A stretch of 64,000 nt of DNA from Bifidobacterium panos (GTDB taxonomy: Bacteria > Actinomycetota > Actinomycetes > Actinomycetales > Bifidobacteriaceae). The translations under genes were made by a program, and so were the position numbers. Position 1 is the first letter of the stretch, and each line of letters starts with the position of its first letter. The notes beneath the pieces are model-generated. The model made no database searches and was not told where the DNA came from. It saw only the letters and a program-made list of their open reading frames with translations. This document shows, piece after piece, positions 57,113-64,000 of the stretch. The stretch covers positions 1 to 64,000 of the forward strand of contig NZ_JAAIIJ010000016.1 in assembly GCF_012932445.1 (NCBI RefSeq), given 5' to 3'.

Positions 57113-59779
57113 TCAACCAACGAACGTGATGGGGGCCGCCAACTCCGTGCCGGAGCCGTCGCGGCGCATATCCGGTTTGGGAAGTTCGACGGGGGAGCCG
57201 CCATCGGTGGAAGCGCGTAGCGGATACGACCCCACCCAAGCGAAGATCAGCGTGTCCTGACCTTTGAGGAAGCGTTGCGAACGCACGCCGCCCGTGGCGC
57301 GTCCCTTGGTTGGGTACATCTCCAGCGGCGTCACCTTCGCGGCGCCGTTTTCCGTGCCGGCAAGCGCTTCGGAATCGCCGGCCACGGTGAGCACCACCGC
57401 GCCTGAGGCGGAGGTCAGGCCGTTGCCGCCTTCCTCATACACCCACGTGATCTTGCCGGCGGGAACCACATTGAACGCCGCCACATGGCAGCCTTCCGCC
57501 AGCTTGATGCCGGCCATGCCGCCAGCGGTACGCCCCTGCGGGCGCACGTTCTTCGCTTCAAAGGTCAACAACGAGGAATCCGACGAAACGAACACCAAGC
57601 GGTCGTCGTCCGCGGCCGTGGCGGCGAACACCACTTCGTCGCCATCCTTCAGTTCGATGATGGGCCAGGAATCCATCGTGGTTGGCGCTTCGCGGTTCCA
57701 ACGTTTGACGATGCCGTCACGTGTGCCGATAGCCAGCGGCGACAGGGGAGAGGCTTCGGCGTCGTCGCCATTCGTGGACGCCTGCATCGAAATGGCGGTG
57801 ACGACCCGTTCGCCACGCACAGGCTCGGTGCTTTCGGTCTGCCCAATCAATTCATCGGCCTTGACGCCATTCGCCACACTGAGCGTGGTTGACGCCCCGA
57901 TAACCGGCAAGTCGGCCACATGAGCCAACACCAGCCGCCCGGCCGAGGTCACCAGCGCATACGAAGCCGTGGTCGACGTGGGGAAAATCGAAACGATCTG
58001 ATCGTCCGATGTGCGCTCGTCGGAGGCGGATCGCGATTGGAACACGTCCATTGCGCTCGGGCTGGTGCGGGCGATCAGCCCCGTGGCACTCATCATCACC
58101 ACGCATGGCTCGTCCTCGATTTTCAAAGCGCCTTCGTCGCCGCTCTTCTTCGCGGCGGCCACATCAGCCGCAGCCGAAGATACGGTGTTCGCCGATTTCA
58201 TAGCCTCAATCGCCGTGGCGGAGACACCCGAATCACCCTCGGCGACAACGGGGTGGAGCGCACCGTCGTCGCCCGTGTCCAACAACACGGTGCGACGCGG
58301 CGAGCCATATTCGGCCACCGCCTTGTCCATCTCATCCACCACCACGCGGTCGAGTTCGGCGGCGGAAGCCAGAATGCGCTCCAGCTCCTCGATGCGCTTG
58401 TTCAACTCGTCGCGTTCGGACTCAAGCTCGATGCGGCTCATGCGCGTCAGACGGCGCAGCCGCAGGTCGAGAATATATTGCGCTTGAATATCATCAAGGT
58501 CGAACACGGCCATCAGGCGGCTCTTGGCTGCATCGGCGTCGTCGGATGAACGAATCACCTGAATGACCTCGTCGATGTCGACCATCGCCAGCAACAGGCC
58601 ATCCACCAAGTGCAGGCGTTCCATCGCCTTCGTGCGACGATATTCGCTGCGGCGGCGAATCACCACGCGGCGGTGGTCGATCCACACCTTGAGCATCTCC
58701 TTCAATCCCATGGTGTGAGGGCGGCCATTCACCAGCGCCACATTGTTGATGGCGAAGTTGTCCTGCAACGGCGTGTGCTTGAGCAGCTGTGCGAGCACGG
58801 CGTGCGGGTCGAAGCCGGTTTTCAGTTCGATGACCAGTCGCGTGCCGTTGTGCCGGTCACTCAAGTCGATTGCGCCGGAGATGCCTTCGAGCTTGCGGTT
58901 CTTCACGCCGTCCGAGATGCGTTCCAACACCTTCTCCGGCCCCACCATGTACGGCAGTTCGGTGACAACGATGGCCTGTTTGCGGGCGGTGACGTGTTCG
59001 ACATGCGTGGTGGCGCGCGTGGTGAGAGTGCCACGCCCCGTCTCGTACGCCTCGCGGATGCCTTCGCGCCCGATGATCATGCCGCCGGTCGGCCAATCGG
59101 GGCCGGGCACGTAGTGCATGAGCTCCTCAAGCGAGGCGTCCGGATTGGACATCAGGTGCTTGGCGGCGTTGACCACTTCGCCGAGATTATGCGTGGCGAG
59201 GTTGGTGGCCATGCCCACGGCGATGCCCGAGCCGCCGTTGACCAGCAGGTTCGGTATGGCCGCCGGCAGCACGGTCGGCTCTTTGAGTTTGTTGTCGTAG
59301 TTCGGTGTGAAATCGACGGTATTCTCGTCAATGTCCGCGTTCATGCCCAGCGCGGCCGGGGCCAAGCGCGCCTCGGTGTATCGCGAGGCCGCCGGCCCGT
59401 CGTCAAGAGAACCGAAGTTGCCGTGCCCGTCCACCAGCGGCAGACGCATCGCAAACGGTTGCGCCAAACGCACCATCGCCTCGTAGATCGCCGAATCGCC
59501 GTGCGGATGGAGCTTGCCCATCACCTCGCCCACCACGCGGGCGGATTTCATGTACGGACGCTCGGGCGTCAGATTCATTTCGCCCATCTGATAGACGATG
59601 CGCCGCTGCACCGGCTTCATGCCGTCGCGGGCATCGGGCAGTGCACGCGCATAAATCACCGAATACGCGTATTCAAGGAATGATTTGCTCATTTCCTCGT
59701 TCAACGGCGTTTCGACGATGTTTTCGTTCACCGTGCGCGGATCGTAGGCTGGTGCTGCCGGTTTGCGGTGTGATGCCAT
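57113..59779 (-). CDS. parC: DNA topoisomerase IV subunit A (GyrA/ParC type)
   Basis: An 888-residue breakage-reunion subunit. The quinolone-region [19 protein letters not shown] is intact with Ser, and the active-site Tyr lies in [10 protein letters not shown]. The coiled-coil and Gly-rich regions follow, then a C-terminal beta-pinwheel DNA-wrapping domain from about residue 520. TTG 59806 opens the frame but ATG 59779, with AGGGAG upstream, is preferred. The gene faces the ribokinase-like gene. Confidence 0.92.
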   Translation of the reverse strand: MASHRKPAAPAYDPRTVNENIVETPLNEEMSKSFLEYAYSVIYARALPDARDGMKPVQRRIVYQMGEMNLTPERPYMKSARVVGEVMGKLHPHGDSAIYEAMVRLAQPFAMRLPLVDGHGNFGSLDDGPAASRYTEARLAPAALGMNADIDENTVDFTPNYDNKLKEPTVLPAAIPNLLVNGGSGIAVGMATNLATHNLGEVVNAAKHLMSNPDASLEELMHYVPGPDWPTGGMIIGREGIREAYETGRGTLTTRATTHVEHVTARKQAIVVTELPYMVGPEKVLERISDGVKNRKLEGISGAIDLSDRHNGTRLVIELKTGFDPHAVLAQLLKHTPLQDNFAINNVALVNGRPHTMGLKEMLKVWIDHRRVVIRRRSEYRRTKAMERLHLVDGLLLAMVDIDEVIQVIRSSDDADAAKSRLMAVFDLDDIQAQYILDLRLRRLTRMSRIELESERDELNKRIEELERILASAAELDRVVVDEMDKAVAEYGSPRRTVLLDTGDDGALHPVVAEGDSGVSATAIEAMKSANTVSSAAADVAAAKKSGDEGALKIEDEPCVVMMSATGLIARTSPSAMDVFQSRSASDERTSDDQIVSIFPTSTTASYALVTSAGRLVLAHVADLPVIGASTTLSVANGVKADELIGQTESTEPVRGERVVTAISMQASTNGDDAEASPLSPLAIGTRDGIVKRWNREAPTTMDSWPIIELKDGDEVVFAATAADDDRLVFVSSDSSLLTFEAKNVRPQGRTAGGMAGIKLAEGCHVAAFNVVPAGKITWVYEEGGNGLTSASGAVVLTVAGDSEALAGTENGAAKVTPLEMYPTKGRATGGVRSQRFLKGQDTLIFAWVGSYPLRASTDGGSPVELPKPDMRRDGSGTELAAPITFVG

Positions 59780-59973
59780 GCTTGTCAAGCTCCCTATACG
59801 TTGCAACCTGCACCATACTAGCGAATCGAAGCGTCAACGCCGGCTGCGACGCGACGATGGCGCTTAAAGATTTGTTGGACGTAACCGTGCCGTCTCACAT
59901 TGGCCGTACCCTTGGCCTCGATTGTCATTACCATTGATACAATGCCCGAGGAAAGGTAAGGAAAGGACCCCCC

Positions 59974-61362
59974 ATGAGCGATCAACCTTGGCTGAAATGG
60001 ATCATGCAGCTTTCCCTTGTTGATGGCCCTTTGCCATGGACGTTCTGGATATTGACGATGTTGGGTGTCGCCATTCTGCTGATTGCCCTGATTGTTCGCC
60101 GTGGGCATAAGCCATTGGGCATCACCGTGATTGTGACGGTCATCTGCGGCGTCGTTGGTTGGCTGCTCTCCTGGTTGCTTTCCGATGTGTTCAAGGTATT
60201 CGGCGTCACGATTGGCCCCAAGGTCATGCTTGCCGTAGGCGAGGGCTTCGCAGTGCTGGGCTTCGCGATCGCGGCCTTCGTGTTCATGCGTCGTTTCAAG
60301 CGTGTGATTGCGGCGCTGCTCATACCGATATCGCTGCTCGCCACCTGTCTGCATGTGGATGCCATTTACGGCCAATACCAGACGATCGGCAGCATATTCG
60401 GGTATTCCTCATATGAGAAGCTGCCCACTGAAGACACCGGCAAAGCGTCCACTGAAGACACCGACAAAGCTTTGATGACCGTCGAGCAGTGGAAAGCCAA
60501 GGCCCAAGCCCATGAACTTGGGTCCATCCCCTCGGAAGGGCGTCTCTACGAGGTGAGCATTCCGAATACCAAATCGGGGTTCAACGTGCGCAATGCCGTG
60601 GTGTATCTGCCGCCAGCGGCGTTGAGCGAGCATCCTCCGGCATTGCCGGTGATGGAACTTCTGTGTGGTCAGCCGGGCGCACCGCAGCATTTCTTCGAAT
60701 GCAGCCATATGCAGGACATGCTTGACGCCTACGCCGCCGAACACGACGGGTTGGCGCCGATTGTCATCTCCCCGGATCAGAACGGATCGTTCACCAACAA
60801 CAGCTTGTGCGCCGACACCTCGCAAGGCAAGGCCGAGACCTATCTGACCGAAGACGTGGTTGATTGGGTCAACGACAATCTGCCCGTGTCGTCGCAGAAA
60901 TGGGCCATCGGCGGCTTCTCGCAGGGCGGCACCTGCAGCGTGCAGTTGGGGCCACGTCATCCCAATCAATACATGATGATGATTCCGATCGACAGCGAAC
61001 TGCAGCCAACCAACGGCAGCGTCGAGAGTATGATCGCCAACTATTTCGATGGGGATGCCGAAGCCTACAATGCCCAAGTCCCAGTCAATGCGATCAAGGC
61101 CCATGCGCCGAGCAATCAGGTGCTGTTCTTCGGGGCGGGTAAGTTGGATAACGATTCGGTCAACAACATGCGCACTATCAGTCAAGCCGCTTCTGAGGCC
61201 GGTATGAGCGTGACGATGCTCCAAGTGCCCAACACCGCACATGATTGGCACGCCGCCGAAGCCGTGTTGGAACCCGCCCTTGATAAGTTCTGTCAGCTCA
61301 GCGGTTTGGGTGAGCTGACGAAGAGCCTCGAAGAATATTCATCAGTGGAGGTACTGAAGTGA
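59974..61362 (+). CDS. Membrane-anchored alpha/beta-hydrolase esterase
   Basis: A 462-residue protein. Four hydrophobic segments between residues 20 and 130 place the rest outside the cell. The C-terminal domain (about 190-450) is a putative esterase (PF00756 type) with the nucleophile Ser316 in GGFSQGG and a catalytic His at 423 or 426 (AHDWH). Similar proteins act on lipids or acylated wall polymers. Its TGA overlaps GTG of the MprF-like gene, which points to a shared pathway. Confidence 0.85.
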   Translation: MSDQPWLKWIMQLSLVDGPLPWTFWILTMLGVAILLIALIVRRGHKPLGITVIVTVICGVVGWLLSWLLSDVFKVFGVTIGPKVMLAVGEGFAVLGFAIAAFVFMRRFKRVIAALLIPISLLATCLHVDAIYGQYQTIGSIFGYSSYEKLPTEDTGKASTEDTDKALMTVEQWKAKAQAHELGSIPSEGRLYEVSIPNTKSGFNVRNAVVYLPPAALSEHPPALPVMELLCGQPGAPQHFFECSHMQDMLDAYAAEHDGLAPIVISPDQNGSFTNNSLCADTSQGKAETYLTEDVVDWVNDNLPVSSQKWAIGGFSQGGTCSVQLGPRHPNQYMMMIPIDSELQPTNGSVESMIANYFDGDAEAYNAQVPVNAIKAHAPSNQVLFFGAGKLDNDSVNNMRTISQAASEAGMSVTMLQVPNTAHDWHAAEAVLEPALDKFCQLSGLGELTKSLEEYSSVEVLK

Positions 61363-64000
61363 ACGACGATATCAGCCAGCCGCAGGCAGACAACACGGAC
61401 AAGCCCGCAAGCCAGCCGCAGGCAGACAAAGCAGACAAGCCTGCGGGCGACGCGGTGCAGGGCAATACGCCGGAAGCGGTGAAGAACGCACCGAAGAAAG
61501 CGGAACCGGCCAAGCCGAAAAGCAAAAAACCTCAGCCGAAGCAGGAAAGTCCCTGGCTTATGCTGGTCCGGGATTGTGGGCAATGGCTGTCCAGCAACCG
61601 TTTTGCCGCGGTGAGCACCGCATGCTTCGTCGCGTTGAATATCGTGATTTGGATTGCTTTGGCCTTCGCCGGCCATCGTCTCCCGCTGAACGAGCTCAAC
61701 ACCACGATGAGCGAGTTTGATTTGCGCAAATTGGCGGCCTCGCTGATACTGACCCGCGGCGTGCTGCAGTTGCTGGGCAGCGCGGCGTTGATCATGCTGG
61801 TGCTGGTCTTGTCCGAACCCCGCTTGGGACGTGGCCGCACGGTCGCGGTGGCATTGGGTAGCGCCGTGGGCGGCGTGGCTCTTGGCATGGGGCTGTGCTT
61901 CGTCGTCGGCGTCGCCTATCAGGACATACAGTCCGTGGCAAGATTGAGGTTTTCGCTCAATCCGGTGGTGCTGGTTATCGGCGCACTGATGGCTGCCAGC
62001 GCATTCAGCGACATCCTGTGGCGTCGGCGTATCCGCATCATCGGTTATGCCGCGATTCTCGTTCTGTTGCTGTATGGCGGCAACCCGGGCAATTATTGTT
62101 TGCTTGCCGCCGCGTTGATCGGACATCTTATCGGCCGCCTCTTGGCCGGTTCCCCGAAGCGTTCGTCCCGCAAGGAAAACAATGTTGCAGGCATTCGCTA
62201 TTGGCAGCGCGGCACTTCCTCCGAAGCGCGCAGGATTTTCGCTGCGATCGCCGCGATTATGGCGCTGGGGCCCCTGACCGCCGTCACTTCGCGCAACCAT
62301 GCTGGCCCGCTGAGCACGCTCGGTTTGCTTATGAGCCCCCGACGCATCGATAATGACGCGCTGGCCCAGTGTCTGGCAGGGGAAACGACAAAAGGCTGCT
62401 TCCTGCAGTTCGACTTGGTGCGTACCTCGATGCCGGGCATCGTCCTGAGCTCGCTGCTGCCCACTGCGGTCATGCTGGTGCTTGCCTGGGGACTGTATCG
62501 CGGCCGTCGATTCGCGGCGATTGTGACCATCGCCGTGAATATTCTGCAGATTTGCATGGCCGTGGTCTATTATCTCGTGATCCCCCTGGGCCTGACTGAA
62601 AAAGGCATGGGCTCGCTGATCAGCCATGGTACTTTGCTCGCCTGCTTTACCACCATTTTGCCGTCGCTGGTGTTCTCCATCGCACTGTTGCTGTCGATAC
62701 GATATTTCCCCGTTGCCGTCGGTTGGCACAGGTTGGCGTCGGGCGTTGGCACAATGTTCGTCGCGTTCCTTGCCTGCTCAGCCGTTTACCTGCTCGTCGG
62801 TTTGAGCCGACCCGACGATTTCACTCCCAGCGTGGATGCGGAAAGTCTGCTCGCCGATTTGCCTGATCGTTTCCTGCCCATTGGGTTCCTGCACCATTCG
62901 AGGCTTGAGTTCGCGCCGAATTCTTGGATTGCCTCCGCGGTGTACCAAGGTGTCGGCTTGGTGTTCTGGTTGGTCGTGCTCGCTGTGATACTGCATTGGA
63001 TGAAGGACACCGTCAAGGAAAGCGACGCCATGCGTGCGCGTGCCGGCCGTCTGGTTGAAATCGGCGGCGAATCGATGAGCTTCATGACCACTTGGGAAGG
63101 CAACACCTATTGGATGTCTCCCACAGGCCGCTCGGCCATCGCCTATCGCGTCCTGAGTGGTATCGCATTGACCCTGACCGGCCCGTTCGGCGAACCCAGT
63201 GAATGGGAAGAGGATCTGCGTGGTTTCACCCAGTTCTGTAGGGAGAAGTCGCTGACCCCAGTGTTCTACAGCATTCACAAGACTCAGCGTGACTTTCTGT
63301 GCAAGAAAGGGTGGTATGCCATCGAGGTCGGTAGCGAGATGGTTGTCGACCCGCGCTCTTGGAAGACCACCGGTAAGAAGTGGCAGGACATCCGTACCGC
63401 CATCAACAAGGCGAATCGCGCCGGCATCACCGACGTATATTCCACTTTCGCCGATGCCCCCGCCGATGTGCGCGAGCAGATTGAGGCCATTTCCGAGGAA
63501 TGGGCGCAAGACAAGGCGTTGCCGGAAATGAAGTTCACACTCGGTGCCGTGGAGGAATTGCGTGATTCCAGGGTGCAGCTGTTGTACGCCATCGACGCCG
63601 ACGGACGCGTGCTCGGTGTCACCAGCTGGTTGCCCACATGGCGTGACGGTCGACTGATTGGTTGGACGCTTGATTTCATGCGTCATCGCACCGACAGTCC
63701 GAACGGCATCATGGAATTCCTCATCGCGCGCATGGCCCAGCGTCTGCACGACGAAGGCGAGGCGAATCCGGACGAGGCCGTGGAGTTCATGAGCCTGTCC
63801 GCCGCGCCGCTGGCGGGTATGGATCCCGATCGTGACAATACCGGCGGGACCGGCGCAAACAACGAGGGCACTCGCATGCTGCACCATTCCTTGCAGATTG
63901 TCGCGAACCTGATGGAACCAGCCTACGGCTTCCATTCGCTGTTCAATTTCAAGCGCAAGTTCCAGCCTTCCGAAGATCCGGTGTACGTGTGCTATCGAGA
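61359..64000 (+). CDS. MprF-like membrane protein with DUF2156 domain (partial, runs off the end)
   Basis: At least 880 codons from GTG 61359, open to the window edge. Residues 1-65 are a Pro/Lys/Gln-rich cytoplasmic tail with a repeated QPQAD-K-ADKPA type unit. Many hydrophobic segments follow up to about residue 560. The last ~320 residues fit the soluble DUF2156/MprF domain (SPTGRSAIAYRVLSG, DPVYVCYR). MprF enzymes transfer an amino acid from tRNA to phosphatidylglycerol and flip it. The lipid and amino acid here are unknown. It overlaps the esterase gene by four bases. Confidence 0.85.
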   Translation, partial: MNDDISQPQADNTDKPASQPQADKADKPAGDAVQGNTPEAVKNAPKKAEPAKPKSKKPQPKQESPWLMLVRDCGQWLSSNRFAAVSTACFVALNIVIWIALAFAGHRLPLNELNTTMSEFDLRKLAASLILTRGVLQLLGSAALIMLVLVLSEPRLGRGRTVAVALGSAVGGVALGMGLCFVVGVAYQDIQSVARLRFSLNPVVLVIGALMAASAFSDILWRRRIRIIGYAAILVLLLYGGNPGNYCLLAAALIGHLIGRLLAGSPKRSSRKENNVAGIRYWQRGTSSEARRIFAAIAAIMALGPLTAVTSRNHAGPLSTLGLLMSPRRIDNDALAQCLAGETTKGCFLQFDLVRTSMPGIVLSSLLPTAVMLVLAWGLYRGRRFAAIVTIAVNILQICMAVVYYLVIPLGLTEKGMGSLISHGTLLACFTTILPSLVFSIALLLSIRYFPVAVGWHRLASGVGTMFVAFLACSAVYLLVGLSRPDDFTPSVDAESLLADLPDRFLPIGFLHHSRLEFAPNSWIASAVYQGVGLVFWLVVLAVILHWMKDTVKESDAMRARAGRLVEIGGESMSFMTTWEGNTYWMSPTGRSAIAYRVLSGIALTLTGPFGEPSEWEEDLRGFTQFCREKSLTPVFYSIHKTQRDFLCKKGWYAIEVGSEMVVDPRSWKTTGKKWQDIRTAINKANRAGITDVYSTFADAPADVREQIEAISEEWAQDKALPEMKFTLGAVEELRDSRVQLLYAIDADGRVLGVTSWLPTWRDGRLIGWTLDFMRHRTDSPNGIMEFLIARMAQRLHDEGEANPDEAVEFMSLSAAPLAGMDPDRDNTGGTGANNEGTRMLHHSLQIVANLMEPAYGFHSLFNFKRKFQPSEDPVYVCYR

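Overview
The window looks like a stretch of a Bifidobacterium chromosome, most likely from the B. longum/B. breve neighbourhood. This is inferred from high GC, actinobacterial gene blocks (DUF3159-RNA methyltransferase, ftsK-pgsA-cinA-clgR-DUF3046-recA-recX, hpf-secA, a PASTA kinase beside a prenyl synthase, DUF4192-sigA-parE), aconitase kept without other TCA genes in view, and an actinobacterial LexA box before recA. No 16S gene is present, so the species is not proven.

Layout. 1-8240: core genes (DUF3159 protein, RNA methyltransferase, small lipoprotein, P-type cation ATPase, aconitase). 8240-14460: accessory island with structured intergenic repeats, three 23-bp iterons before a DUF4143 ATPase, an AT-rich 1304-residue surface protein with an internal LPRTG and a DUF6273-like C-terminus, and a 30-codon remnant of a phage DUF2815 gene. 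14675-24410: nicotinamidase, a dihydrodipicolinate-reductase-like dehydrogenase, a MntA/HepT toxin-antitoxin pair set between two 152-bp copies of the 3' end of that dehydrogenase gene, MATE pump, sugar acetyltransferase with a divergent AraC regulator, a truncated kinase-like membrane gene, an orphan Ltp-domain protein, a BI-1 family protein and a DMT transporter. 24407-43000: housekeeping block (alarmone synthetase, miaB-miaA, Fic-like protein, ftsK, pgsA, cinA-type, clgR, DUF3046, recA, recX, rnpB, hpf, secA, trpD, plsC-type). 42716-50805: PASTA kinase, prenyl synthase, DUF4192, primary sigma factor, parE. 51076-57072: accessory insertion between parE and parC with a Sau3AI-type restriction-modification system, MFS transporter, XRE-regulator fragment and ribokinase-like gene. 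57113-64000: parC, a membrane-anchored esterase and an overlapping MprF-like gene that runs off the end.

How genes work together. FtsK, ParE/ParC, RecA/RecX and ClgR handle chromosome segregation, repair and proteolytic stress; recA carries a clear LexA box. SecA and HPF link secretion and ribosome hibernation. PgsA makes phosphatidylglycerol, which could be the substrate of the terminal MprF-like protein. Defence or conflict functions are the Sau3AI/Dcm pair, MntA/HepT, the Ltp-domain protein and perhaps the Fic-like and DUF4143 proteins.

The most interesting signal is the 3' end of the surface-protein gene at 10219-14133. Its last 50 codons contain no AAN codon and are dominated by NNC/NNT codons, as expected of a variable region written by a diversity-generating retroelement. 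No reverse transcriptase or template repeat is in the window, so this is a hypothesis. The same gene joins two secretion modules with a sortase motif between them.
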